Shown: one piece after another, positions 1 to 9,188 of the stretch
Numbering within the stretch: position 1 is the stretch's first letter
Layout of the letters: each line of letters starts with the position of its first letter
Assembly: GCA_013289795.1 (NCBI GenBank)
Contig: JABCZH010000005.1
Span: 186,001 to 250,000, forward strand
Direction of reading: 5' to 3'
DNA length: 64,000 nt
Source: Acidobacteriota bacterium
GTDB taxonomy: Bacteria; Acidobacteriota; Terriglobia; Terriglobales; Acidobacteriaceae
Made by a program: the position numbers and the translations under genes
The notes under the pieces: model-generated
Told to the model about the DNA's origin: nothing
The model's input: the letters and a program-made list of their open reading frames with translations, nothing else
Database searches by the model: none

Positions 1-201
1 GCCCATGCCCTGGCCGATGGGATTGTGGCGTGGCGGGAAGGCTCGATCGGCCTGGAGACATTGCTGGACGAGGCGGCCACGCCGGGTGGCATCGCGGCGG
101 CGACGCAGAAAGCGGTGGACCGCGCGGGCTACTCTCGTGCGGTGGCTGCAGGGCTGGCCGCGGGAATGAATCGGGCCCGTAGGAACGCCAAGCTAGCCTA
201 G
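1..201 (+). CDS. C-terminal end of a pyrroline-5-carboxylate reductase-like protein (5' truncated)
   Basis: The frame is open from the first base and gives 66 residues before TAG. The stretch LLDEAATPGGIAAAT followed by an AGY...GLAAGMNRAR helix resembles the C-terminal dimerisation domain of ProC-family reductases, which carry a conserved (S/T)PGG turn. These enzymes reduce pyrroline-5-carboxylate to proline with NAD(P)H. The NAD(P)-binding domain lies outside the window, so the assignment rests only on this C-terminal motif. Another member of the 6-phosphogluconate dehydrogenase C-terminal-like group is possible. Confidence 0.5.
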   Translation, partial: AHALADGIVAWREGSIGLETLLDEAATPGGIAAATQKAVDRAGYSRAVAAGLAAGMNRARRNAKLA

Positions 202-302
202 CCCGGCAAAATCCGCCGGAATCGCAGTTACTTCCGTCATCCTTCCCACACCCCGAGCCGGCTGCGACGAACCACACAAGCCTTAGAATTCTAGAAGGGC
301 AC

Positions 303-740
303 ATGGAATCAGGGGCGACCACCTACGAAGCAATGCGGCGAAGCACGCGGCTGCGCGCACAAATTTCTGTCCGCATTGTGAGCCTGGATCCGGGAGTCAG
401 CCTCAACGAGCGCTGCCAGACGGTGGTAGTGAACTGCGAGGGTTGTGGTGTGCGTCTCCCACGAGTTGTGGTTGTAGGACTGCAAGTGTCGATTGAAGAC
501 TTGCCGGGTGGACTTAGCGCGCCGGGGCGGATTACAAGCTGTGTTGCGCTGGGCAAGGATTGGCTGGTGGGAATCGAGTTGGAGCAGCGCGGCAACATCT
601 GGTCGATCCAGCCTACTCCGGCAGACTGGACGGGCGGACCCGTGCCGGCAGCAGTGACCATCGCGGCGCCTCAGAAAAAGGGCGAGTGGCCTTACGCGAT
701 CTTCTCAGGCAAGGGCGAAGCCCACCCCGGCCGCAAATAG
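303..740 (+). CDS. PilZ-domain-like protein
   Basis: This 145-residue soluble protein begins with an arginine-rich RRSTRLR segment followed by a short beta-strand pattern. It continues with a VNCEGCGVRLP turn and a GIELEQRGNIWSI strand. Single PilZ domains bind c-di-GMP through an N-terminal RxxxR and a (D/N)xSxxG motif. The arginine motif is present, but the second motif is replaced by NCEGCG, so nucleotide binding is uncertain. It converges on a large c-di-GMP protein that ends 37 bases downstream on the other strand. The start ATG follows an AAGGG ribosome site. Confidence 0.7.
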   Translation: MESGATTYEAMRRSTRLRAQISVRIVSLDPGVSLNERCQTVVVNCEGCGVRLPRVVVVGLQVSIEDLPGGLSAPGRITSCVALGKDWLVGIELEQRGNIWSIQPTPADWTGGPVPAAVTIAAPQKKGEWPYAIFSGKGEAHPGRK

Positions 741-777
741 ATCCTTCCTGGAGAGTACATCTGACCTGCTGCATAAC

Positions 778-3570
778 TTACTGAGAGGTCCGCTCGGCGT
801 TTAGCATCTTGAGGTAGCGGTTGTCGTACAGCACGGTGCTGTTCTGGACAAACTCCAGAATGCGATGCATCTTGTCTTTGTCTTCACGGTTCAATTCCTT
901 GAACTGCACCGCGAGCCCCATTCCCGGATCGATTCGGGCAACTGTTCCGGCGGCATGGAGCTGACCATCATCGACGGAGAAGATTAATTTAAGCTCGGTG
1001 CCCGGCGAGACGATGTTGCTGGTCTCGATGTAGCAGCCACCCAGGCTGATGTCGGTCAAATTGGCAAAGAGCGGGCCGCCGGCGGCGTCAGGATGGACTT
1101 CGATCGTGACGCGGCATTTCAGCCGGGCATGCAGGCGGCGGTTTTTGTGGGCAGGGTGCCGCTGCTTCTCCATGTACATGCGGCGGTCAGCCTCGGCCAG
1201 AAGTTCTTCTGCATCTTTGCCGTCGTCAGGGTACACCGCTTGTCCGACGCTTAATGACAGGATATCTTCCGCACAAACTTCCACTCCCGCCTGTTTTGCC
1301 AGACCGCGAAGCTGATCGGCCTTCTTGGCCGCGGAGTCTGTGGGCAGGCCTGGCGCAACCACCACGAATTCGTCTCCGCCCATGCGCGCCACATAATCGT
1401 ATTCACGGCAGCTCTCTTTGAGTGCCTGGGCGAACAGCCGCAAAACCCGGTTCCCTTCCAGGTGTCCGAAACGGTCGTTGATCTGCTTGAAGCCATCCAT
1501 GTCTCCGACCATCACCACCAGGGAGGTGGAGTCGCGCTTGCAGCGGGCCAGTTCACGGTCGAGTTGCAAGAACAGAGACCGGGCATTGGGGAGTCCGGTG
1601 AGATAGTCGGTGGTGGCTGAGCTTTCCGCCTGCTGATATTTCACCGCGTTTTCGATGGCCAGCGCCATCTTGGAACTGATCGCGAGGAGAATGCGCAGGT
1701 GGTCTGAAGTGAATGCATCGCGCTCTCCCCGGTAAAGAGCGAGCACACCAATGACGCCGGACACACCCTCCAGGGGAATCGCCAAGGCGGAGCGCAGCGT
1801 GCTGAACTTGCTAGGGTCGTTCAAGTAGCCGGGCTCAACCGAGGGATTGCCGTTGACGATTGGTTTCTTGTTCTGCGCCACCCATCCGGAGAGGCCCTGG
1901 CCGACGGGAATTCGCAGCGACGAGAAGAGGCGGAAGTTATCGCCGTTTACATATTCGGGAATCAATTCGCCGCCACGCTGCAGATAGATCGCGATGGCAT
2001 CGTAGGGCACCAGCAATCTCAGTTTTACGGAAAAGACGGAGAGCGTTTCTTTCAAACTGAGTGAGGCGCCCAAGTCCTGGCTGAGCTCGAACAGAGCCTG
2101 GGCTTCCTGACGGGCCGCTGCAATCGAAGAAAGAAACGTCGTTTCCCGTCCGGGAGCGTCTTTGACCGCCGCCTTCTCGAAGCCCGCTGCGGGGGCCAGG
2201 CCCCGCTGAATCTTCAAGTCTGTCGAAAGGGGTGTGTCTTCTTCCCGTTCCTTGGCAAATTGGGCGTGGACGCGCTTTTCCAATTGCCGGTAGCGTTTCT
2301 GCAGAACGTCGACCACCTGAGGATCAAATGATTTTCCCGACTCTGCGGCCAACCGCCCCATGGCTTCTTCGAGAGGCAAAGCGCGGCGGTATTGACGGTC
2401 CGACGCCAGGGCGTCGAGATAGTCCACGGCGGAGAGGATGCGAGCTCCAATCGGAATCTCGGCACCCCGCAAGCCAAAGGGATAGCCCGAACCATCCCAT
2501 TTCTCGTGATGGGCCCGGACGATGGGTACAACCGGGTAAGGGAAGCGCACTCGCTGCAGGATTTCGGCCCCCACCACGGGATGGATTTTCATCTTCTCGA
2601 ATTCTTCGGGAGTAAGCCGCCCCGGTTTGGAAATGATATGTTCCGGGATGGCCAGCTTGCCAATGTCATGCAGAAGTGCCGCAGCATGCAGCGCTTCCAT
2701 GTCGCCGCCGGTAATGCCCAGTTCTTTTGCCACCTCGATGGCGTAGATCCGCACCCGCTGTAGATGGTCGTGAGTGGTGTGATCCTTGGCCTCGATGGCC
2801 AGCGCCAATGCTTCGATGGTGCGCAAGTGGAGGTTGGCCATTTCCTCTACGTGCCGTTTTTCATCGTCCAGCTTGCCCAGATACAGGCCGTAAGAACGAT
2901 AGATCAGGTAGATGACCGGCACGACCAGTAGCGAGGTTTCCCAGTTGAAGGCATCGTCGAACCAGCCAATTGCTCCGGCGATCCCGGCACCCACCAGGTA
3001 GTAGGGGAATGACCAGAAATAGCATTCCACCAGAATCTTGCGCAGCGATTTCCTTTCGGTGAGCGAAATCACGGTGGCAATCGACCCGGTGTTAGCTGAG
3101 TAGTAAATTGAGGCGGCGATGCCGAGGGCCAAAGCCTGGCTGGTGACCAGTCCGCGGGACAGAGCGAAATCATACGCGCCATACGCCAGAGCCGTGGAAA
3201 CGGCGCTGGCACAGATGTTAAAGGTCACCAGAATCGCGCTGGGCCGGTCGGGATACAGACACTGGATCAGGATGGAAGCGCAACCCAAGACCAGGGTTTC
3301 AGAGAAGCTGAGCTGCAGGATACCCAGCAGGATGAAAAGGAAATTGACCGACATCGTGCCCGTGATGCCGGGCAAGTTGACCTTGAGCTTGGAGGCCAGG
3401 ACCGCGATCCCTAGGTAACAGATGAACTCTGCAATGTTCTTGCTGCTTTGGTGAATGGCGCCGTAGAGCAGGACAATCGTGCCCAGGACGGTCAACAGAC
3501 CGATGAAGGCTTTGGCGCTGGAGGTTAGGTCCCTCCACGACTGTGGTTGGCCAGCCAGTTCGCTTCCCAT
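778..3570 (-). CDS. Membrane HD-GYP / GAF / GGDEF / PilZ protein (c-di-GMP turnover and sensing)
   Basis: The protein has about 930 residues. A hydrophobic multi-helix sensor region covers roughly residues 15-235. An HD-GYP phosphodiesterase domain follows (LLHDIGK near 303, HHEKWDGSGYP near 355), then a GAF domain (about 490-640). A GGDEF cyclase domain has an intact GGDEF near 730 and an RxxD inhibitory site five residues before it (REYD). A C-terminal PilZ domain has RLKCR and DISLGG. All catalytic and binding motifs look intact, so one chain could make, degrade and sense c-di-GMP. The ATG used here lies inside a longer open frame; it was chosen because the upstream 47 residues are not membrane- or domain-like. 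Direction of net activity cannot be inferred. Confidence 0.88.
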   Translation of the reverse strand: MGSELAGQPQSWRDLTSSAKAFIGLLTVLGTIVLLYGAIHQSSKNIAEFICYLGIAVLASKLKVNLPGITGTMSVNFLFILLGILQLSFSETLVLGCASILIQCLYPDRPSAILVTFNICASAVSTALAYGAYDFALSRGLVTSQALALGIAASIYYSANTGSIATVISLTERKSLRKILVECYFWSFPYYLVGAGIAGAIGWFDDAFNWETSLLVVPVIYLIYRSYGLYLGKLDDEKRHVEEMANLHLRTIEALALAIEAKDHTTHDHLQRVRIYAIEVAKELGITGGDMEALHAAALLHDIGKLAIPEHIISKPGRLTPEEFEKMKIHPVVGAEILQRVRFPYPVVPIVRAHHEKWDGSGYPFGLRGAEIPIGARILSAVDYLDALASDRQYRRALPLEEAMGRLAAESGKSFDPQVVDVLQKRYRQLEKRVHAQFAKEREEDTPLSTDLKIQRGLAPAAGFEKAAVKDAPGRETTFLSSIAAARQEAQALFELSQDLGASLSLKETLSVFSVKLRLLVPYDAIAIYLQRGGELIPEYVNGDNFRLFSSLRIPVGQGLSGWVAQNKKPIVNGNPSVEPGYLNDPSKFSTLRSALAIPLEGVSGVIGVLALYRGERDAFTSDHLRILLAISSKMALAIENAVKYQQAESSATTDYLTGLPNARSLFLQLDRELARCKRDSTSLVVMVGDMDGFKQINDRFGHLEGNRVLRLFAQALKESCREYDYVARMGGDEFVVVAPGLPTDSAAKKADQLRGLAKQAGVEVCAEDILSLSVGQAVYPDDGKDAEELLAEADRRMYMEKQRHPAHKNRRLHARLKCRVTIEVHPDAAGGPLFANLTDISLGGCYIETSNIVSPGTELKLIFSVDDGQLHAAGTVARIDPGMGLAVQFKELNREDKDKMHRILEFVQNSTVLYDNRYLKMLNAERTSQ

Positions 3571-3902
3571 AATGATTAGCCCGGCGACCCACCGAACACA
3601 CGCCGGGGAACTCTTAGAATTACACCTAATCCGAGCAGGAACAACGCTTTGCAGCCGTAAGGGGAAACTTCGGTAATTGCGGATTGGGTACTGGCAGCGG
3701 GGTTCCAGCACCGGCTAGTGCGGACTAGACCAGGCCGAGCAATCCCTCTAGCGCAGCAGCTTTAGCAGTGGGCCAATAAGGGGTCGCTCCACGCGCGGAC
3801 AACGCATTATCAAGTGGATACGAGGCGCGATCAAGGCGCGGGATCTGCCACTGAGCGAATGGTTCCGTCAAAGACCGCTGAAGCAGCCTGAGAATTTCTT
3901 CC
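3571..3902. other. Intergenic region without a recognised gene
   Basis: This stretch separates the large c-di-GMP protein from the beta-propeller lipoprotein, both on the minus strand. I see no convincing coding frame, RNA gene or strong -35/-10 pair. It should contain the promoter of the c-di-GMP gene. An in-frame upstream extension of that gene covers part of it but lacks domain character. Confidence 0.4.
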
Positions 3903-5090
3903 TCAGTGCGCCTTCACAATCACAATGTTGGTGGGGCCATTGCCGCCTGCCGAAAATGGCGAACCGGGAAATGGCGACAACGTGCCAGTAGAATTCACCG
4001 AGAAAACGGAAATCGAGTTGTCGACCTTGTTGGCCACATACAAGAACTTGCCGCTGGGATCCAGCGCCACCCCAAAAGGATGTTGGCCGGTTGCAGCCGA
4101 TGAAGCGGGCGACAAAACGCCATTGTTAAGTCGAAAGGCCGCCACGCTATTGTTTCCCACGTGAGTGACGTAGAGGAATCGATCGGCCGGGTCAATCGCC
4201 AAGCGCATGGGGTTGGTGTGGCACGACACCGAGCAAGCTCCAGCGCTCGAGGGTGTACCGCCCACCGGGCTCAAGGCTCCGTTTGCGTCGTTGACGTTGT
4301 ATGCCGTAACTGAGTTTCCCATGTGGTTTCCGACATAGACGAATTTGCCGTTGGGGTCGGAGATCAGTGGAATCGGGGTCTGTCCAGTGGGAAAGGGAGA
4401 AGCTCCCAAGGGAGTCAAAGCGCCGCTGTTCCCGTCGATCAAGAAGGCCGAAACCGTACCGCTATTGAGATTGTCGACGTACAAGAACGTACCCGACGGG
4501 CTGACACTTACTCCGTAGGGGTTGTCCAGTCCTGCGAACGGTGATCCCGGCACGGTGGCGAGTGTGCCAGTCGCCACGTTGAAGGCGAAAGCCGAGAGCG
4601 TGTTGTCCACCCCGTTTGCCACAAACACGAATTTTCCCGCCGGATCTACGGCCACGCCATGGGGCGTTATGCCAGTAGCGAAGGGAGATCCCGGGAGCGG
4701 GCTCAGAACACCGCTGGCCGTGTTCACCAAGAAAGCGGACAAACTATTGGAAGTCGCATTGCCGACAAAAAGCAGGTCGTGGACCGAATCAAATGCCATG
4801 AACTCCGCACCGCCCCCGGCCGCAAAGGGAGAGCCAGGTAGCGAAGAAAGACTGCCCGCAGCGCTGATGGCGAATGCTGAAACCGTCCCGGAGCCGGAGT
4901 TGGCAACGTAGGCAAAGCTGGTGGCAGGGCTTGTTGCCGGCATCAGCGTGGTCGCAGAGTTCATTCCCTTGGTGCAACCGGTCAGCGCCATCAGCCCCAG
5001 GCCGAGCGCAGCTAATGCAACCGGAATCCATTGCCGCCTGCGGGTGGTAACAGTCTTCGTTTCGGAGCGAATTGGTATGTCGCAAATCAT
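3903..5090 (-). CDS. Beta-propeller lipoprotein (lactonase/YncE-like repeats)
   Basis: This 395-residue protein has a lipoprotein signal: basic RRRQW, a hydrophobic core, then the lipobox LTGC with Cys39. It is followed by about six or seven repeats of the form YVAN....VSAF.....G.LSPLPGSPF. Such repeats form seven-bladed propellers of the 6-phosphogluconolactonase (PF10282) and YVTN families. In environmental bacteria most of these are extracytoplasmic proteins of unknown substrate. No catalytic residue can be assigned from sequence alone, so lactonase activity is not claimed. It is monocistronic. No clear Shine-Dalgarno sequence precedes the ATG, so the start is tentative. Confidence 0.82.
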   Translation of the reverse strand: MICDIPIRSETKTVTTRRRQWIPVALAALGLGLMALTGCTKGMNSATTLMPATSPATSFAYVANSGSGTVSAFAISAAGSLSSLPGSPFAAGGGAEFMAFDSVHDLLFVGNATSNSLSAFLVNTASGVLSPLPGSPFATGITPHGVAVDPAGKFVFVANGVDNTLSAFAFNVATGTLATVPGSPFAGLDNPYGVSVSPSGTFLYVDNLNSGTVSAFLIDGNSGALTPLGASPFPTGQTPIPLISDPNGKFVYVGNHMGNSVTAYNVNDANGALSPVGGTPSSAGACSVSCHTNPMRLAIDPADRFLYVTHVGNNSVAAFRLNNGVLSPASSAATGQHPFGVALDPSGKFLYVANKVDNSISVFSVNSTGTLSPFPGSPFSAGGNGPTNIVIVKAH

Positions 5091-5240
5091 AAGAAGTAAG
5101 TTAATTCAGCGATCCGCAGAGTTTGTCAGAGGCATGTCAAGAGTTTGTCTATTCGGATGCATGGCGACGGTTCTTAGACGATGCGTGAGTACATTTACTC
5201 GCTTGCAGAATGTTGGCATCGCTCATTCCTGGCCGGTATC

Positions 5241-5405
5241 TCAAGCAGATTTCTTTTGCGTTGCCGGAAACTCAATCACCTTTCCGCGTTGCCCCGGAGG
5301 AATCCAGGGCTGCGTTTTTCGGAACCTCTCCGGCACGTAGAACTCAATTACTTTCGCCATGACCGTTACCACTCCCAGCCGCATTCGCATCGGATCCGAT
5401 CGCAT
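5241..5405 (-). CDS. Small protein with duplicated KVIEF motif
   Basis: This 54-residue frame starts at an ATG with a strong AGGAAGG ribosome site 7 bases upstream. Further in-frame ATGs exist, the last giving a 39-residue form that begins MAKVIEFYVPERFRK. The motif KVIEF occurs twice (AKVIEFYVP and GKVIEFPAT) around a WIPPGQRG linker, and the protein ends KKSA. I recall similar very short proteins with two KVIEF segments in Acidobacteria, but I cannot name a function. There is no signal peptide or membrane segment. It stands alone between a lipoprotein gene and a TPR regulator gene, all on the minus strand. Confidence 0.72.
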   Translation of the reverse strand: MRSDPMRMRLGVVTVMAKVIEFYVPERFRKTQPWIPPGQRGKVIEFPATQKKSA

Positions 5406-5689
5406 AGTTTGACCTTCCTAAGAACCCGATGACACACTGCACAACATCGCATCCACATAAGTCTTCCCCCCGTGGCCGGACTCAGCCAGACCACTTCGAT
5501 ACCGCTACAGGATTGGACTGACAATGAGTTAGCGGAGGTGCGCTGGGAGTGTCAAATAATTGTTAAAGAATTGTCTTGGGGAATGGGGATGGCTGTGATG
5601 TTGTCGCTCGCAATCAATGAGGCATCTTTGGGATCTTGCCCACCAGCTCAGCTCTTCGCAGAGTGCAATAAAGCTCTGGCCTCCCAAAT

Positions 5690-7618
5690 CTACAGTGGAA
5701 GCCCAATGCGGCGCACCAGGGCCTGGAATCGAGAGTCAGAGCGTAGCGGATCAAAGCCGGGACGCAGCAGGACGCCGGGATTGAATCGCTCTTCATAACT
5801 CTTGTCGAGCCAGGCCATGGCCTTATCGTTATTGCCCAAGGCGGCATAGATCATGGCAATTTCCGCGGTATGTGGATCGCCAGAGGCCGAGCGCTTCTTG
5901 AGATCATTCAACAGCCCTACCGCGGCAGCCGTTTTGCCCGATGCGGCATAAGCGCGGGCCAGATTGGTGGCGCACGTCGGGCTGCCTCCGGAAAGGTCGA
6001 TCGCCTTTTGCAGTTCTGCGATTGCTTCCCGAAACATGTGTTTTTCGAGATACGCCTGCGCCAGTTGATTGTGGCCAAAAGCAAAGTTAGGGTCCATTTC
6101 GATGGTCTTGCGGCTCTGTTGTATCGACTCGTCAGGAAGATGTGCGATGAGAAGAAGCTCCGCCAAATCGGCATTGATGATGAGGGAAAGCGGATCCAGG
6201 TTCTCCGCCTTCTTCATTTCGACAATGGCTTCGTTATTCCGCCCCAATAGGCTCAAATGCCAGGAATACCAATGGTGAGCGGTTGCATAGCCCGGGTTGA
6301 GGTCTATGGCTCGCCGGAATTCCTTGCCGGCAGACTCGAAATCCCAGTCGAAACCATCCAGACAAAACGCCAGCGAAGTGTGCGCTTCGCTGAGGCTATC
6401 GTCCAGTTCCAGGGCTTTCATGGCCGCAGCCTTTGCTCTGGGCAGTGCTTCCTTTGGGGTCATCACCGCATATTGCCAATCTCCCAAGAGAGCATAAGTG
6501 TCGGCTAAGCCGGAATAAGCTTGGGCGTATTTCGGGTCCTCCTCGATTGCCTGGTTGAAATAAGCCAGAGCAACCATCAAGTCATTCGCTGTTCGCTTAT
6601 TCCAGAAATAGCGTCCTTTGAGATAGGATTCGTAGGCCTCGGGATTAACCACCTTTACGTTCTTCAGCGCAGCTTGTTCCTGGGGATTCAGGTTGATCCG
6701 GATCTGTTCCGCGATGGCTCGAGCTACCCTATTCTGGAGCGCCAGTGTGTCACGCACATTTCCCTCATAGCTCTCCGCCCACAAGTGCTTATCGTCTGAC
6801 GCCTGGATCAGCTGCGCCGTGATTCGAACCTGGTCCCCGGATCGCAGCACTGTGCCTTCCACCACCGCGTCCACGTTCAACTCACGCGCGATCTGCGGCA
6901 AAGGCTTGCGCGCTCCCTTGTAAACCATTGCGGAGGTGCGGGAGATCACCCGTAACGCGCTAATCTGTGCCAAATCCGTAATCAGTTCGTCGGTCATGCC
7001 GTCGGCGAAGTAGTCTTGCGAAGCTTCGCCAGAAAGGTTGTCGAGCGGAAGCACCACCAGGGATCGGATACCAGTACGCGCATAGCCACGCGACCGATAT
7101 AGCCAGACCGCGAGAATCGCTACGCTCAGGACCAGGACCACGAGGACGGCGAGCCGACGCGCGAGCCCCCGTCGGCGTTGCGGCGCAACCGCCACCCCGG
7201 CTGCGTGGACCTGCTGCCCGGGCGCTGTCCCAGCCAGATCTCCAGCTACAGATCCCGGCCTTATTACACTCGCGTCTGCCTCAACAACCGACACCTCCGC
7301 TATAAAGCGATAGCCGCGCTTGGGAAGAGTCTCGATGTATCGCGGATTCTCCGCCGAGTCTCCTAACGCACTCCTGAGCTTCGCGATCGCGATGTTGACG
7401 GCTTGGTCGAAATCGCCAAAACTCTCGTTGGGCCAGACGCGGCTGCGCAGTTCCTCCCTGGTGACGACTTCCCCGGGTCGCTCCAGCAATAACTCGAGCA
7501 ACTTCATCGGTTGCTGCTGGACTCTGATTCTCACCCCTGCCTTGCGCACTTCGCCCGACTGAAGGGAAACCTCATAAGTTCCGAATCTGACGACGGACGT
7601 GTGTCGCAGTGGAGGCAT
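5690..7618 (-). CDS. Membrane winged-helix transcriptional regulator with TPR repeats (CadC-like architecture)
   Basis: Residues 11-110 form an OmpR/PhoB-type winged helix (FGTYEVSLQSGEVRKAG, then REELRSRVWP and YIETLPKRGYRF). A single membrane span lies at about 156-174. A TolB/FlgO-like segment follows (LVVLPLDNLSGEASQDYFADGMTDELI, then a VEGTVLRSGDQVRITAQLI strand pair). The C-terminal half is several TPR repeats. The layout is that of one-component membrane regulators, with DNA binding in the cytoplasm and TPRs outside. This class is greatly expanded in Acidobacteria. Its target genes cannot be inferred. It is divergent from the ECF sigma factor genes, so regulation of those is possible but unproven. 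Confidence 0.88.
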   Translation of the reverse strand: MPPLRHTSVVRFGTYEVSLQSGEVRKAGVRIRVQQQPMKLLELLLERPGEVVTREELRSRVWPNESFGDFDQAVNIAIAKLRSALGDSAENPRYIETLPKRGYRFIAEVSVVEADASVIRPGSVAGDLAGTAPGQQVHAAGVAVAPQRRRGLARRLAVLVVLVLSVAILAVWLYRSRGYARTGIRSLVVLPLDNLSGEASQDYFADGMTDELITDLAQISALRVISRTSAMVYKGARKPLPQIARELNVDAVVEGTVLRSGDQVRITAQLIQASDDKHLWAESYEGNVRDTLALQNRVARAIAEQIRINLNPQEQAALKNVKVVNPEAYESYLKGRYFWNKRTANDLMVALAYFNQAIEEDPKYAQAYSGLADTYALLGDWQYAVMTPKEALPRAKAAAMKALELDDSLSEAHTSLAFCLDGFDWDFESAGKEFRRAIDLNPGYATAHHWYSWHLSLLGRNNEAIVEMKKAENLDPLSLIINADLAELLLIAHLPDESIQQSRKTIEMDPNFAFGHNQLAQAYLEKHMFREAIAELQKAIDLSGGSPTCATNLARAYAASGKTAAAVGLLNDLKKRSASGDPHTAEIAMIYAALGNNDKAMAWLDKSYEERFNPGVLLRPGFDPLRSDSRFQALVRRIGLPL

Positions 7619-7831
7619 ATCTGCTTGGGCTTCGCACCGAAGTCTAGCACTTCAGGCCAAGGATATGTGAGGAGCTAATTCGTTAACCATCAATCACTTG
7701 GCTGGCAATGAACCGGTTATGGGGAGAAAAGCTTCGGTGAATTGACGGGTGACGACTTACGCGTCAGATTGTCACCTGCCAGGCGGTATCGGCAGTTCGA
7801 GAATCGGTCGCAGCGATTCGGGAGAGCGCAG

Positions 7832-8479
7832 GTGAGTCATCTTGGATTTGGTGAAGCAGTGACGGTCCGATTCGGAGGTCCATCACGACAGGACAAGTCG
7901 GCGAGGTTCGGAGAATTGGCCATGCCCCTGTTCGAGTCCCTTTACAACTTCGCACGCTGGCTTACGCACAATCAGACCGACGCCGAGGACCTGGTACAAG
8001 AAACCTATCTAAAAGCTTTGCGCAGTTTCGCGTCGTTTCAGCCGGGCACCAATTTTCGGGCCTGGATGCTCCGAATTCTGAAAAACACGTTCTTGAGTTC
8101 GTGTTCAAAACTTGAGCGGCGCATGACGCTTGCGATGGACTGGGAAGAGGATTCCCTGGTATTGCCCGCAAATCCTGCCACTGCTGAATCCCTGTTGATC
8201 GAACGTTCGGGCGTCGATGCAGTACGGTCGGCGATCGAGCAAATGCCAGCCATTTTTCGCGAAGTCATTTTGCTGTGCGATGTTGAAGATGTGTCCTACC
8301 GGGAGATTGCGGAAATATTGTCAATCCCGATAGGAACCGTTATGTCACGGCTGGCCAGGGCACGGAAGTCAGTACGCGAGTCACTCGGTGGCGGGGCCGG
8401 TTCACTACGACCAAGAGGCTCGTCTCATCACGTCGAGACCGAGAAGAGTACTGGGGCTTACCTTGAGACCAGACAGTGA
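7832..8479 (+). CDS. ECF-type RNA polymerase sigma factor (first of a tandem pair)
   Basis: Region 2 is clear (FARWLTHNQTDAEDLVQET, then the aromatic FRAWMLRILKNTF). Region 4 is AIEQMPAIFREVILL with an SYREIAEILSIPIGTVMSRL helix-turn-helix. A longer open frame begins at 7742. I prefer the GTG at 7832 because a GGGAG ribosome site lies about 8 bases upstream and the FGELAMPLFESLYN helix is retained. No anti-sigma gene (zinc-finger HC2 type) follows; the next gene is a second sigma factor. The last 20 or so residues after the helix-turn-helix are a non-conserved tail. Confidence 0.88.
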   Translation: MSHLGFGEAVTVRFGGPSRQDKSARFGELAMPLFESLYNFARWLTHNQTDAEDLVQETYLKALRSFASFQPGTNFRAWMLRILKNTFLSSCSKLERRMTLAMDWEEDSLVLPANPATAESLLIERSGVDAVRSAIEQMPAIFREVILLCDVEDVSYREIAEILSIPIGTVMSRLARARKSVRESLGGGAGSLRPRGSSHHVETEKSTGAYLETRQ

Positions 8480-8532
8480 GAATTGCTTGACCGATGCAGT
8501 GAGATCCAATATTTCCCTCTCGGAGAAATGAA

Positions 8533-9156
8533 ATGGAGAGCATAGGCTGTATCCAGGATTGTTTTCTGGTTCGTGAGGTGCAAGGCGGCAACCACGCCGC
8601 GTTCGAGCAACTGGTGCGCGCCCACGATCAGGCCGTTCTAAGACTGGCGCTTCGCATCACGGGGTCCCCGATCGATGCCCAGGATATCTATCAAGAAGCA
8701 TTTCTGAAGATCTACACCAAGCTGGGCGGCTTCCGGTTTGAGTGCTCGCTCTCGACCTGGATCTACCGCATTGTCACCAACCTGTGCCTGGATCACCTGC
8801 GAAAGAGTCGAAATCGCAGGGAGAATACCGCGATCGAAGGCAACTTCGAGGGCGAGGCATTCAACTTGCTGGACCAACTTTCTGACGAGAAGGTAGCTAA
8901 CAGCCCCGAGCAACAAATGTTAGGACGGGAACTGGGCGCGCACATTTCATGCGCTCTTCAAAAACTCACGCCCCGCGAGCGCATGGTGTTTGAATTGAAA
9001 CATTTCCAGGGGATGAAACTGCGAAGCGTAGGTCGGATTCTCAATACCTCGGAAGCATCGATCAAGACCACTCTGTTCCGAGCCACGCAGAAGCTGCGGA
9101 TCGAGTTGGCGGGACTTACCACAGCGCGCAAGAGATTCAACGAAGCAGCGGCGTGA
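8533..9156 (+). CDS. ECF-type RNA polymerase sigma factor (second of a tandem pair)
   Basis: This 207-residue sigma-70 family protein has region 2 (FEQLVRAHDQAVLRLALRIT, DAQDIYQEAFLKIY, then LSTWIYRIVTNLCLDHLRK). Region 4 is ALQKLTPRERMVFELKHFQG with a SVGRILNTSEASIKTTLFRA helix-turn-helix. It resembles the RpoE/SigW group more than its neighbour does, so the pair is not a recent tandem duplication. The ATG is preceded by CGGAGAAATGAA. It lies 53 bases after the first sigma gene and 32 bases before a response regulator on the same strand, so the three probably form an operon. Confidence 0.92.
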   Translation: MESIGCIQDCFLVREVQGGNHAAFEQLVRAHDQAVLRLALRITGSPIDAQDIYQEAFLKIYTKLGGFRFECSLSTWIYRIVTNLCLDHLRKSRNRRENTAIEGNFEGEAFNLLDQLSDEKVANSPEQQMLGRELGAHISCALQKLTPRERMVFELKHFQGMKLRSVGRILNTSEASIKTTLFRATQKLRIELAGLTTARKRFNEAAA

Positions 9157-9188
9157 AAACTGATCCGTCACCAGCAGAGGAGTAACTC

